Positions 22,954 through 34,790 of a stretch of DNA of 64,000 bases are shown piece after piece. The DNA is from Schistosoma mansoni. Its lineage: Eukaryota > Platyhelminthes > Trematoda > Strigeidida > Schistosomatidae. The position numbers and the translations under genes were made by a program. A model generated the notes under the pieces. It did not search any database. It saw only the letters and a program-made list of their open reading frames with translations, and was not told the DNA's origin. Each line of letters opens with the position of its first letter. The first letter of the stretch is position 1. The stretch is taken from assembly GCF_000237925.1 (NCBI RefSeq), contig NW_017386039.1, forward strand, positions 744,001 through 808,000, in the 5' to 3' direction.

Positions 22954-23125
22954 CATCACACTACCGATTTGTACTTTTTACTTTATTATGTTTAGTAATG
23001 TAATCATAAACTGCCTTGATTGGTTTAATAATTTCGTATATGCATATAAATATTACTGTATATTAGAGTAAAGCCTGATGAGGATCTAATCGAAAACAAC
23101 ATTGTTCGCCTATATATGTTGTTCT
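22954..23125 (+). repeat. PLE #2 right inverted terminal repeat
   Basis: Carries a hammerhead candidate: CTGATGA at 23075-23081, stem II GAT/ATC, GAAAACAACATTGTTC at 23092-23107 with a four-pair stem III (AACA/TGTT) and predicted cleavage after C23107. Stem I next to the core is weak (GC/GC). Confidence 0.8.
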
Positions 23126-23518
23126 AAAACAGATCGGTGTTAAAAAATTGTTCTAGAGTTTTAAATTTAAGATTCTGTACCAGTTGTTTAAACACTCGAT
23201 CTTTAGTTATTAATTCATTGCTCATAAATCTATCACCCTTAATTGTCTGTGGATAATGCCTGCAAACTATATTTAATAAATGTCGAATTAGGTGGAACAC
23301 AAGAACTTTTACTTGTTTCTTTCTCCTCTTACACATTTCATTTTTGAAATGTCCATGTTTAACTGGGGCTCTTTTACATAAGGACACCTAGTTATAGTAC
23401 TTTCCATAACACTATTACAATAACATTGTTTATAACGAACTTAAATGAAGTAGATCACACACCTTTGTTTTAGTATAGTAGCCACAATTAATTAGGCAGT
23501 TATGATAAAATGGTTTGA

Positions 23519-23650
23519 ATTATTTTTTCTGGTTAGCGTTTTTTAACCAGTTAGTTTTTCTACGGGATGGGGTCGCTAACCCCATGCCCAACCCTCCTCC
23601 TTTACCCGGGCTTGGGACCGGCAGTAACTCTAGAAGAGCTACAGGCGGAG
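23519..23650 (+). repeat. Unclassified repeat, copy 1
   Basis: Motif TTTCTACGGGATGGGG, then ACCCCATGCCCAACCCTCCT, then GGCAGTAACTCTAGAAGAGC. The same motif lies inverted at 38576-38705. It directly precedes a LINE fragment at both sites. Confidence 0.6.
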
Positions 23651-24290
23651 TTTGGCCTCAACATACACAAAGGAAAAAGCAAGATTCTCAACAACACGGA
23701 GAACACCAACGCAATCACACTTGATGGCAAACTTCTGGAAGAGGTGGAAACATTCACGTATCTGGGAAGCATCGTTGATAAACAAGGAGGATCGGATGCA
23801 GATGTAAAGGCGAGGATTGGCAAAGCAAGGGCAGCATTTCTACAATTGAAGAACATATGGAACTCAAAACAACTATCAACTAACTTCAAAGTGAGAATCT
23901 TCAATACGAACGTCAAGACAGTCCTACTGTACGGAGCTGAAACGTGGAGAACCACTACATCCATCGTCAAGAAGGTACAAGTATTTATAAACAGTTGTTT
24001 ACGCAAAATACTCAACATTCATTGGCCGGACACTATCAGCAACAGCGTTTTATGGGAGAGGACAAATCAACTTCCATCTGAAGAGGAAATTAGGAAAAGA
24101 CGTTGGAAGTGGATCGGACATACATTAAGGAAATCACCAAACTACATCAAGAGGCAAACGCTAACTTGGAATCCGGAAGGGAAGTGGAAAAGTAGAAGAC
24201 CAAAGAACACATTACGTCGGGAAATAGAAGCAGATATGAAAAGGATTGCCCAGGACAGAGTTGGATGGAGAATGCTAATGTGAGGCCTAT
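23620..24290 (+). mobile_element. RTE-like LINE, C-terminal RT fragment
   Basis: An open stretch with the RTE post-RT region: [57 protein letters not shown], and a basic end with [16 protein letters not shown]. The catalytic RT core is missing, so it is a 5'-truncated copy. The C-terminal RRWKWIGH pattern parallels RRLRWLGH-type ends in other RTE elements. It lies in the SPRYD7 intron. Confidence 0.8.
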
Positions 24291-25081
24291 GCTCCTCCAC
24301 AAGGTGTAACAGGCGTAAGTTGTGATAAAATGGATATAAGGATTAGAACTTTGATGTATGCCATACAAACTTCTGTCTGTTCAGAAGGTTATACTCACTA
24401 CAACAATCATACTTTACAGTAAATCAATCCCGAAATAATGGAGATTTGTAGTTCAGGGGGATGATTTTGTTGAAACCGCGTTCTCAACTATGATGGTTTA
24501 TTCGTGAGGTTTTCATTGTCTTTCTAGAAAAGTCATTAATAGCTATGAGGCCAAGAATCAAGCCGAAGATGATCAAAATTGATGCTCAAACAATGACAGA
24601 ACAAGTGAGAACAATCAATCAAGTTCAAGGTCGTCAGATCAAGTCACTAGTGACCTACAGAGAAATTCTCATGGCTCAATTCAACTTTAAGTTTGTGCTA
24701 ACAATGTTATCTAGAAAGACAATGAAGGGTTCACTATTAAACAACACAGGTCAGAGAAGACAATCTTACCATTTTTTTACTTCAATTTATTACCATAGAG
24801 AACGTTGTAATGGATAGCGGTTTATAAGTATATTCTAGCTAAATGAATCGGTTTCTTGATGAATAATTTTAACACTCAGTCTTGTAAAGTTTGATGCACA
24901 GGATTTATGTAAATGTTTCAATTAGTCGTAATCTTCTTAAAAGTTACTCATGCCAACCTCATAAATCTTTCTTTTTTGAAGTCAGTAACTTCTATTGTCT
25001 CAGTTGTTATGTGCAATTAGTAAATGTCGATTTACTTCCTTAATTTGAATTCTTCATCGAATTATTTATTTCTAAAATTAG

Positions 25082-25459
25082 ACTCTATTGGATTCTATCC
25101 AGTCGCTTACTAATGATTCATCATGTTGGATACTTAGAAACGATATGAAAATATGGAGTCGTGGTCATGTGATTGGTCAGTTGAAACAATCTGTTGAAGA
25201 GGGTGATGTAATTGGAGTGATCTATGATAAAGGGAAATTGAGATTTACAATCAATGGAGATACTGCTCATGTGTATTCAGAGCAAACAGAACAAATCCCA
25301 CTATTTATTGACAGCACTGGTGAAGTTCTGTATCCTGTATTAGGTGTGGAAGATGGTACAGTGTTGGATGTGGCTTTTACGGCGAACTCATTTAATTACC
25401 TACCATTATCGGTTGAAGGATTCGGTGAGATAAAATTCCAGAAAGAAGTTACTTTTTAG
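25082..25459 (+). CDS. SPRYD7: SPRYD7 homologue, last coding exon
   Basis: The acceptor AG at 25080-25081 opens this exon in phase 0, matching the donor at 9824. It encodes WILRNDMKIWSRGH, EEGDVIGVIYDKGKLRFTIN, then LYPVLGVEDGTVLDVAF and PLSVEGFGEIKFQKEVTF before the TAG at 25457-25459. These match the second half of SPRYD7 (LVMRNDGALYHNN, QEGDVVGITYD, VYPVVYVDDSAILDCQF, GFEKILFEQQIF). An AATAAA at 25855-25860 could serve as the polyadenylation signal. The product is a small single-SPRY-domain protein, probably cytosolic or nuclear and adaptor-like; its partner is unknown. No sign of decay. Confidence 0.92.
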   Translation, partial: TLLDSIQSLTNDSSCWILRNDMKIWSRGHVIGQLKQSVEEGDVIGVIYDKGKLRFTINGDTAHVYSEQTEQIPLFIDSTGEVLYPVLGVEDGTVLDVAFTANSFNYLPLSVEGFGEIKFQKEVTF

Positions 25460-27831
25460 ATAAACTTTATTATTATTATCATTCCGTTCTGTCTATCTGT
25501 CATTTTATAAAAGAGCGCCACTGATTTATAGAGTACATATCATTCACATCAGGGGTATTCGGTTAGTTTTATGATTCCAAAATTTTTATATGGTGCTTAT
25601 ATGTAGTTAAGTTAAACTAATGTTTTTACGTATTATTTAGCCGACAACTAAACATACTGTGATCGTTTTTCCCGAAAGAATCACGTCAAAAAGATATTTG
25701 GTTTCACAAGGTTTTATCTTTCTTTCTGTATTTCCTATGTATTTTATTTTTATTGAGACTTGGTAAAACTTGAGTGTAATTGAGTTTATTTCTGGATGAG
25801 TATACTATTGTAATTTTCATTGAATTTCCTGCGTACTAATGTCCCGTGTGTGAAAATAAAATTTTATCATGGATTAAAATCCGTCAGTTAGTCATTTACA
25901 ACTTCCAGAGCTATTCACAATCTCTACCGTACACAAGACTGGGTTTTATAATGGGGATTCCATCATCTAACCAGTGTTTTGTAAACTCAGAGGATCTATG
26001 ACGATCATCTATTTTCGTCTGTATGTGTAGCTATCACTCAGAGGCTTGTACCTTCAAAAAAATTAATTTATTCGTGGAAAAAGTATTGATATGAATGTTC
26101 TTCAATTGTATAATTAAGCTGACATCTGAAAGTAAATATTTTATTGTTGTTACTATAAATCCTTAGTTGATTCGATTTCGTGTCAAATGCTTACTGTTGT
26201 TATCGGCTAATTAAAAGGTTTTGAAACCTATCTCGTCAAAAAGTAGTTAACACCTGGTCAGAATTCCCAAGTAAACGCTTCTCATAGAAGGTACATAATT
26301 TTATCTGTAATAACTTGCGTCAATGACATAGTTCATTAAGAGGATAGTTCTCAATATTGTTTCATTAAATCAATGAGGATTGTTTCACATTTAGTTTGTG
26401 TTTGAAGTTAGGTTCGGAACTTGATTTTCAGTGGTTCTGTAGAGGATATCAGTTATTTTACTCCATTTGGTTTCTCTAGTCAACATCATATTTTGAGACA
26501 AGTGATAGCTGATATGACATATCTCAACTACCTTAGTAGAAATTTTACAACCCTATTCACTAACTCGTTTGCTTCACTTATCTTAATCGATGCTTCTAAT
26601 ACAAAACTGATGAAATAGATTTCTATTTTCATTGACCATGTCTAGTAGCCATCTAATAAAACACAACACATTATGTTGTAAATTGCTCTCATCATCATTC
26701 CAAGCACTGATGTTTAATAAGTTTTTAGTGGACTTCTTACATACACGTTGTTAGTTCATTAGTTACTAAGAAACAAAATCAGACCAATAACCAGTACATC
26801 AAGTCAATTCAAATCGTGAAATCAAGCATTGATGAAGACTAGTTTTAAATTGCTGTTTCGAAGTTAGCGACTGACAAACCCATGCTATTTTCAGACTTTC
26901 ATTCAAGATATCGAATTTGTTTGATAAGTTTTGGTCACTTTCCAGAGACTACTTAAACAGTAAACCAAAATAAGCAAGACCGGGGAATATTGTGTGAGTA
27001 TATATCTTAAAGTTGAATATAAATAATGTCGCTGAAGATTACTTTTCGTGTTTGATTCAAAAGCATCTCAAACATCCGGATATTGAAGCTTAATCTTTTG
27101 TAGGGCAACATACTTAGTTTTCGTCTTAAAATCACCTTCGATATCAAGACGTATAGCCCCATGAAGTCAAAGTCCAGCGTTATATTTGAGAATATGTCGT
27201 AAATAGAGCGGAAGTAAACAGATTTATTAGAATAAGATTTAGAGTAGAAGTTAGAAACGAGTAATACAGTATGTCCATCTGCTCATGGTTACAATGATGG
27301 CCAGGATGGGTTTCTTTGCTGCCGGTATTTTGTTTATGCTTGATAGTTGATACCTTTCCGAGGTATCTGATATAAAATCTCCACATCTAAAAATACATTC
27401 AATTAGGATATCAAAAATAAGACTATTTTTTAGAAAAACTGACTTCTATGCTGTCACTCTTTTCACAAGGTCTTATTACTGAGAAATAGTAAGTTTCGGT
27501 TATTCCTAGGATATTGAGTTGGTAGACGTATAGCCGATTATCATCGCTCTGAGAAAAGATAATCGGCACTATATTATGACTCACCTAGTGGTGTTTCGAT
27601 AACCATACATAAAAAATAAAGCACTCAAACTAAAACAACACACTTTTTTTAAAATTCTAAGTGACCTTTTTGGGCGATATGACGTAGGCGAACTGGTACT
27701 ATGGTGCTAAATGAAAGCCTTACTACATCAAAATGTTTAACATATTTCATTCTGTTTTTAAGGTGAAGATTAGTTGGAAAATTGTTTCGCACAAGTCAAG
27801 GACAATAAATTCAGTCTATGATTGTGTGAAA
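25460..27831. other. SPRYD7 3' UTR and AT-rich intergenic DNA
   Basis: The first ~400 bases are likely 3' UTR (AATAAA at 25855). The rest shows no gene, RNA or clear repeat. Confidence 0.5.
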
Positions 27832-28406
27832 TCAGTCAGTCAGTCAGCTACAACGTAGGACCAGGCACATATATGCATCGGTCCGAGTTGCCACACCTCG
27901 TTAGCACAACAAGATGAACACCGGATTCATAGAAATAGTTAATTTAGTGGTGGTAGTATGTAAAAGATAGGTTGTATATAAGGATATAGTATAGGAAGGA
28001 AAAAAGTTATGAAGCAATTTTAATTTTAAGGTTTAAGGGGAGATAAAGAGTGTATACACCTACGCCATTGTGATCGATTCTGAGCCATGTCACCCAGAGT
28101 CTCCAACCATTGGTTACGATAGTCACGTGGACCCCAACCAGGTAGTCTGCATCTGCCAACATGGCTCAGACTAGAAGTTAGTGACTTCAAGCACTTATGT
28201 CACGTTTTGGTTTGGTCGCCCCTAACTCTCTTCCAACCATCCCCTACACTAGTGAGCATAGCACGTCGTGGTAATCGGTGTTCAGGCATACGTAACACGT
28301 GGCCCAACCATCTCAGTCGATGAAGATTCATGACCTCATCAACTGATTTACCATCATTTCCTAATACCCTGTGTCTAACCTCACTGTTACTTACTCGGTG
28401 ATCCCA

Positions 28407-29490
28407 TCAGATGCGAGCAATATTTCTAAGGGATCTGTGGTCAAATACTAGTAACTTACGAGTATCTTCTACTCTTAATGGCCACGTTTCGTATCCGTAA
28501 AGTAGAACAGAGCGAACTGCTGCGCAGTATACTCGTCCCTTAATTGATAGACGGATATCTCGTCTTCGCCATAGGTGACGTAAGTTGGCAAAAGCCAAAC
28601 GAGCTTTTTGAATCCGTGCAGAGATTTCGTCAGACACCAACCCATTAGGGCTGATCAGACTTCCAAGATAAGTGAAGTTGTCGACGCGTTCGACTACTTC
28701 ACTCCCTATCCTTAGTTCAGGTGTTGACGCAGGCCAGTCCTGGAGTAACAATTTACATTTGGATGGAGAGAAACGCATCCCAAACATCCTGGTATTATTA
28801 CTCAGTTCTAACAGAAGACTCTGCATTTTGTCAGCGTCTTCACCAAACAGGACTATGTCATCTGCGTATTCTAAGTCGATAAGTGAACCTCCTGGTAGAA
28901 GATCAATTCCTGAAAATTCAGTCGACGAGAGTGTTATTTCCAGCAAACTGATCTATAATGAAGTTAAACAAAAATAGGGATAGTGGACAGCCTTGTCAGA
29001 CACCACTTGAGGTTGTAAAATCATATGACAGTTTGCCATAAGCTCTCACTCGACTGGTAGTGTTCGAGTAAAGAGCCTTCACAAGGTTTATGTACTTCTG
29101 AGGTACACCTTTTAATGACAGACACTGCCACAGAACCTCTCGGTCTACAGAGTCGAATGCTGCTTTCAAGTCAAGAAAAACTATCATTGTCGGACGCCGA
29201 TAAGCATGTCTGTACTCTAAAACTTGACGAATGGTGAATATGTGGTCGATACAGCCACGACTAGGTCTGAAGCCAGCCTGATTTTCTCGTGTTTGCAGTT
29301 CACGAGTCTTAGTTAGGCGCCCGATAATTATTGAGGCTAGTATTTTAGATGCTATGTTAGTCAGACTAATCCCTCTGTGGTTATCGCAGGATGATTTTGG
29401 CCCCTTCTTATATATTGGGACAATCAGAGATTGTGACCAGTCGGATGGGATTACGTCCGTCTCCCAGATTTTAGCCAGAATATTAGTCAA
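28407..29490 (-). pseudogene. RTE LINE reverse transcriptase, disrupted
   Basis: Contains VIPSDWSQSLIVPIYKKG, HRGISLTNIASKILA, ENQAGFRPSRGCIDHI, VFLDLKAAFDSVDR (motif A), QGCPL (motif B, just after an in-frame TGA), LEYADDIVLF (catalytic motif C), LLQDWP and NFTYLGSLISP, ending with YGYETWPLRVED. Upstream, PDGLAPEVFKYG continues the domain in another frame. At least one stop and one frameshift make this copy non-autonomous, although every catalytic motif is present. Confidence 0.88.
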
Positions 29491-30191
29491 CCTAGTCGTT
29501 AAATTGGGCCACCATATTTAAAGACCTCTGGAGCCAATCCATCAGGACCAGCTGCTCTTCCTCGTTTCAAATTAGTTATAGCCTTTTGAACTTCAAGTAG
29601 GGTCGGGGGGCCTACTTCAATGTTCCATTCAGGTTTTCTGGGAATGGTGGGTAGTTGTGCAGTAGCTGAAGGCCAGCTAAACTGCTCCTTAAAGTGTTCC
29701 GCCCATCGTTCTAAACGTTTGGGTTGAGAGCAGATAGGGGTTCCGTCTTTTTCCGAGATTGTCTCACTTACACTTGACTTCTTAATTCCGGTTTCTTTTT
29801 TTTAGTTTGAAGAGTTGCCTGGTGTTGCCTACAGCCGCTGCCTTTTCAATCTCTTTTGCTTTCGTTGCCCACCACTGCTCACGATCGTTCCTTAGACTTT
29901 TATTCAACCTAGATTTGATTTGTTTACGCTCTTCATCGTGTTCAGAGCCTGATGGGATGAGTTTACGCGAATACATCAGCGAAATAGACTTAGAAGAAAT
30001 CCACTGGTTTTTTGGAGCCCTATGGTTTAAATAGCTAATAGGTGTGACTGCTATTTCCACAGCTGTTCGTATGTCTTTCCAAGCCGCATCTGGGTCAGTC
30101 TTGTTTACAGAACTGCCTAGATGTGAACTCAGTTGTTCCTGGAATTTACATTTGGATTTCTCGTCCTCCAGTTCAATCCTAATGGGTCTTC

Positions 30192-31016
30192 TTAGTGTAC
30201 TTTTCCTGCGTCCAGTGAGGCGCAGACAAATGCGTGATCAGAGTCTAAACAAGTATTCCAATACGAGCGACAATCTTCTATCGAGCCTCTCGAACGATGA
30301 CTGATGGCAATATGGTCTATTTGAGTCCATCGTTGGTTTGGTGCAGGTGGTCGCCATGTTAGACGATGTCTCTCCTTATGTTTAAAGTTAGTATTTGCTA
30401 AAAATAAACGATTGTCTGAGCATAGTTGCAACAGACGATCACCATTATCGGTTCGTTGAGCCGGAATACTAAAACACCCACCTAAATGTCTTTCTGTTTG
30501 ATTTAAGCTGCCTACCTGGGCATTAAAGTCACCCTCTACGACTACTATGTCTGAGCGCTTAGCTTTCTGAAGAAGCTCAGAGAGTTTTCTGTAAAAGTCA
30601 TCTTTCACTTCATCATGGCTGCATTCAGTGGGAGCGTAGGCAGAAACGACGAAAAGGCAACGACGTGTGTCCCTATCCTTCCGAGTTCTTACGGAGCCAT
30701 TCAGCCGGACAGCACACAGGCGACTGTTAACGGGGATCCATTCTAATAGTGCCTGTTCTGCCCTTGTACTTAGTGCTATGCCTACACCTGCAAGTCCACG
30801 AGAACTAGCCAACGGGTCGCCAGATACACGGAGGGTGTATTTCGTTGGCTGTCCATTTTCTAACCCCATCCGTCCTTGTGGGAAGGCAGCATCGCTGTCA
30901 TGCTGGTTGTCTGAAGGAAACACCTTACTGCTGTCACACCTCTGTACAATCAGCAGTACGACTTCGCCTTCGGACTTTGGGTTTGCTGCTTTTAGTCTTA
31001 CCGACCTATCTGGCAT
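30192..31016 (-). CDS. RTE LINE endonuclease domain
   Basis: An open frame of about 275 codons with apurinic-type endonuclease landmarks: IVVVEGDFNAQVG near residue 150, LANTNFKHKERHRLTWRPP near 205, TQIDHIAISHR near 230 and DSDHAFVCA near 258. In RTE elements this nuclease nicks the target DNA to prime reverse transcription. The usual N-terminal strand with its catalytic Asn and Glu is not evident, so the frame may begin inside the domain. It stands upstream of the RT of the same element. Confidence 0.82.
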   Translation of the reverse strand: MPDRSVRLKAANPKSEGEVVLLIVQRCDSSKVFPSDNQHDSDAAFPQGRMGLENGQPTKYTLRVSGDPLASSRGLAGVGIALSTRAEQALLEWIPVNSRLCAVRLNGSVRTRKDRDTRRCLFVVSAYAPTECSHDEVKDDFYRKLSELLQKAKRSDIVVVEGDFNAQVGSLNQTERHLGGCFSIPAQRTDNGDRLLQLCSDNRLFLANTNFKHKERHRLTWRPPAPNQRWTQIDHIAISHRSRGSIEDCRSYWNTCLDSDHAFVCASLDAGKVH

Positions 31017-31250
31017 GGTAGGACCTTGAGGAACAATTGTTCCAGCCAGTATAGTTCTATTGGTTCATCACGATAGGCAAGCCCGACCACCACGTCAAGG
31101 TAGCAGCAATGGTCGGGCATGTGTGAAATAGGAGCAGAAACCCTTAGGGAGTTCATATCCAAATGCAAACCTATAGAAGCATCGACTTGATAAAAATCTA
31201 AAGACTGTTTTAGGTGCATACGTGAAAGTTTCAATAAGCGGTAGGGAATC

Positions 31251-32660
31251 ATAAGGATAAAAACGAGGTATGTTCAATAACTGTTTTGTAACTGGTTTTA
31301 TTCCAAATGTAACGTTAGATGACAACCAAGATCGGGTGGACAGAAAAGTTATTTCGTGAACCCTCTACATCTGAGTTCATGTAATACCTGAGCTATCCAA
31401 AATGTTCGTTATAAAGCCATCCTTTTTTATGAAGATCTGTGGTAACCTATTATCTCTTAATCAGGATCTGCGAATACCAACTTAAAACAGAGAAATTGTG
31501 CGTTATATAAAGACATTTCACAGCAAACTAAACGTAAAGTAACCTATTATGTCATTGAATAAAAATAAAGAGAATTCAGAGAAGGGAATTTTCTTTTCGA
31601 CAGAATCACTTACTTAAGCTGTACATTCGTATTTATATTTGTATGGTAAATATATGTCTATAGAAAGGTTGCATCATAAAGTGATTCGAGACTCCGCATA
31701 TCAAATTAGGTTGCTTAATAATCAGGGGGTTAGAAAATAGAAGGATGAAAATAATTTACGAGTCAGAATTATGAAAGGTAGTTGTCCGCTTGACAGATAT
31801 GGAGAAAAGCGAAAAACATAAAAATCACAGTAATAACTGATTAATAATCATGAAAAATTGTTAAAGGATAATAATAAATGACTATGGTTTAAAACCATAA
31901 AACAATAATTAAAAAAAAAGACCTAAACACACTGGAAGGGAATTAGGGCCGAGGAAGGATAAGCGGTTGAACTTATCGTTTCCGTACTTGGAGTACTAAC
32001 TACAACATTGTTCCACTACACGAAGTACACAATACTTCACTATAGCTCAAGGTTGATGTATAGTTTGAAAAATCCAGCAATCCAAGTGCAACTTGGTATA
32101 TAAACATAGATTTGTGTGCTACGTCGTAGTTTCCACCTTTGTCGAAAATTATTCATGGCATAGATTACTCAGTCCGAACATTATAGGGGAGTAAATATTG
32201 GTTATTTATCTTAAGCATAGGTATTGATTATATACAAAGAAGAACGGAAAAACGATGTTTTTAATAACACGGAGTAATTTTATTTTACACACCTTTATGA
32301 CATTTTCTAACGTTTATGCGGGCCGAACAAACCAAGAATAAGTATATTTATTCATCTTAGATGTGGAGTGGAAAGACTAGTTCTGATCCGTCAACTTAAT
32401 CTGAGTTCAAACTATCCTTCGAAGTGTAATTAATTATTCGAAATCATACGCATTTATTGATTCATTTTGCAGATTCCCGTATTATTAAAAACTGCTGCTG
32501 TAGCTTTATGATCGCTTCATACGACCTTGCTAATTGTATATGACGGATATTTATGTGTTACATTACACGTAATATAGTTTGCAAATGAGGACGTTAGAGC
32601 ACAGTCTGAAAGGTTTTGAGGAAATACACATGCATCGCTAAACATACTGTTGGCTGGTCA
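31251..32660. other. Intergenic, no gene seen
   Basis: AT-rich, with no supported reading frame or recognised repeat. Confidence 0.5.
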
Positions 32661-32679
32661 GAGGCAGTCGACAGGATAC

Positions 32680-33010
32680 CGTAAACTCAAGTTTCGTACT
32701 GTAGCTGTAAATAATTCCCCAAAATCAATAGCTCATTAAGTGTTCGACATTGGATGCTGACCACGTTGTTTAAGTGGACTTGTTTAACTGAAGGCTTTCG
32801 GTCATGCATCCGTACCAGATCACGTTGCAACTCGGCGTGGGACACAGCTCCTACGTTTCAATAGTCAGTTAATAACGAACGCCTCTCGATATATTGGTAA
32901 CGTATCAAATATATCTTTCCTACCTCTTCACGTCTGACTTCTGATTTCTATTTGGTCAAAAGGGTTTCGATTATAGAAGGTGCTACTGGTAGCTAATTGT
33001 AAAGTTAGAA
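32680..33010 (+). repeat. Unclassified ~320-bp repeat, copy 1
   Basis: Shares GTTCGACATTGGATGCTGAC, AAGTGGACTTGTTTAACTG, CATCCGTACCAGATCACGTT and AGAAGGTGCTACTGGTAGC with 42040-42340 and, inverted, with 59300-59640. No coding capacity; no family recognised. Confidence 0.8.
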
Positions 33011-33685
33011 TACTAGTCGTATCCTCAGCACTATATGGCACTAGTTGGCAAGGCGCAGTTGCGCATTGGTGTTCCCCTTAGAGTCCGAACGTGTCACTCA
33101 ACTTTGCAGGTACGCCCTGCTGACGAGTACCATATAATAAAAACTTAGGTCAAAGGTTTCTTGTCGGTTACCTCCATCCGCCTTACACAACACAGTGCAT
33201 GCAACGGTTAATCACTTTGGGTACTAGCCCCATTGTAACTTGACCTATGAATTTTGATTAGCAATTAGGGAACTAGACACATATGAAACCAGCCTTTTCT
33301 CACTGATAAAATAGTTGCAAGCGATCGATAAAAATACTGGTTTCCTGTTATATAGATATGGCACAACTAATCTTATAAAAGGTGTTATTGCAGTGCATCA
33401 TAAAGTGGGGGAAGTGATCAGTTTACCACATGGCACTATGGAACGCAGGATAGTAGTGATGCGTCAACATGTCGGAAAAACATGAAACTGGATTCCAAAA
33501 ATCATACGTTTTTTTGGAATAGGGACACATTAATCATTCCGGATTTGGCATTTTTGTTATTCATAAACAGAAAGACATACTATAGTACAGAGGATTGAAA
33601 CGTAATTAGGTCTTATTTTAGCTTGTGCTACTAATAAGTGATTAGTGTTCTGTTATACTGAGGACAGGCCATAAATACAATCATA
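33011..33685. other. Intergenic, no gene seen
   Basis: No supported reading frame or repeat. Confidence 0.45.
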
Positions 33686-33689
33686 AACA

Positions 33690-34068
33690 TATCTAATCCC
33701 AACCACTGGTAGGTATAGACTACCTGGTTGGGATCCGCGAGATGATAACAACCGATAGTTAAAGACCTTGAATGACATGGCTCAAAATCGTTCGCAGTGG
33801 CGTAAGTGCATCCACTCCTTATGTTCTCCAAAATTCTAATCTTCTGAATTCTTCATGTTCCTTTCTTTTTTTTCTCTTTCCAAGTTTATTTCGCTGGATT
33901 ATACTCCTTGAATAACATCTTCAAACCCTAATCTTTCCTATTACTGCTTATACTCTTACTACTTCTACCACTATGGGATTTGAATCGACAACTGAATCTC
34001 TGGGCTAATGTGGTATGGCAACTCGAACTGATGTACGTACGTACGAAGTTCTACGTTGTGACTGACTG
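33690..34068 (+). mobile_element. RTE LINE 3'-end fragment
   Basis: In the + direction the sequence follows the inverse of the RTE 3' UTR: GACTACCTGGTTGGGATCC, GACATGGCTCAAAATCGTT, then GTGGTATGGCAACTCGAAC and a TGACTGACTGA-type end. Diverged and 5'-truncated. Confidence 0.7.
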
Positions 34069-34619
34069 AATCCCAACCACTTCTACACTGATAATATTCA
34101 CTTAAAAATCCTACACGATTTTGTATGTACTGTATATTTAAGACAAGGTTAAGAAGGTAAACAGAAAATCTTCCTAATTAGTCTTTTGTGATTCCATATT
34201 AATATATGTTTTGCAGTAATAACAAAATCGAGACCAAGCAAGTGGTGGTGGATAGGTGTGAGACGAGATTCCGGTAGGGATTTAGAAAGCTTCCTTGGCC
34301 TTAACAAACTCCCATCAGTTAGAGCGTAGACGAGATGTCTGTCTACCAACTAAAGGGCGTGCATACTGTATAACGGTGTGCTTTGTTTGTTTATGACTGT
34401 GAAACATGGCATATGAAAGCAGAATACATGTAAAGGTGGCAGGTTTTTGACCATAGGCATCTTCGAATCACCGCTTGCGTTCCATAGAGCAACTGAGTGA
34501 GCGATGTTAAGGTTAGGTGTAAGGGCACTAGGTAAAGATAACCGATCAGTTGATATGGTTGTGGATTTTGATCGACATGTTTTATGTATACCTGACCGCC
34601 TACCTCTACAAACAGTGTC

Positions 34620-34790
34620 ACCTGGCATCGAAGTAAGATAAAAGAAAGTTGGAGGTGCTCAAACCAATGTGTGGTACCAGTCCATAGAGTCACTGACTGT
34701 TGGCAGATCCAGGCTACTTGGTTTGAATTCGAGCTATAACCGCGATCACTGGTGGGAGACTTTGTGTGACATGTTTTAATATTGGTTACA
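34620..34790 (+). mobile_element. RTE LINE 3'-UTR fragment
   Basis: GAGTCACTGACTGTTGGCAG, AGGCTACTTGGTTTGAATTC, then TGGGAGACTTTGTGTGACAT corresponds to the RTE 3' UTR at 28080-28200 read on the opposite strand. Confidence 0.6.

Larger units (their letters stand above)
20581..23125 (+). mobile_element. Degenerate Penelope-like element with inverted ends
   Basis: The ends at 20581-20774 and 22954-23125 are inverted copies of each other, near-identical except for an indel of about 25 bases. Each holds a hammerhead core (CTGATGA...GAAAACAAC). Between them are remnants of a PLE reverse transcriptase, then an unrelated gag fossil and unassigned sequence (22470-22950). It is a different PLE lineage from the one at 3.3-5.8 kb, judged by the ribozyme type and the divergent RT. 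Confidence 0.8.
9824..25081 (+). other. 15.3 kb SPRYD7 intron packed with mobile DNA
   Basis: GT at 9824 and AG at 25080-25081 bound the intron, and the phases match (0/0). It contains a Gypsy element between two SINE halves, LTR-like repeats, a foldback element, a PLE carrying a gag fossil, and an RTE LINE fragment. Stretches between these (16840-18335, 19431-20580, 23130-23510, 24300-25080) show no gene. Confidence 0.85.
27832..31250 (-). mobile_element. RTE LINE (SR2-like), nearly full length
   Basis: About 3.4 kb on the minus strand: endonuclease (31016-30192), linker (30060-29782), reverse transcriptase (29490-28407), 3' UTR, and a CAGT tandem tail at 27832-27848. The domain order, short length and microsatellite tail are those of the RTE clade, to which S. 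mansoni SR2 belongs. The 5' limit is approximate. The 3' end is shared almost exactly with 2480-3040 and, more distantly, with pieces at 33690, 34640, 51432 and 53483. Confidence 0.87.

Noticed and set aside
23124-23387. 87-codon minus-strand frame
   Set aside because: No homology recognised and it begins at the edge of the PLE terminal repeat; insufficient support as a gene.
28672-28977. 101-codon plus-strand frame
   Set aside because: Shadow of the RTE reverse transcriptase on the other strand.
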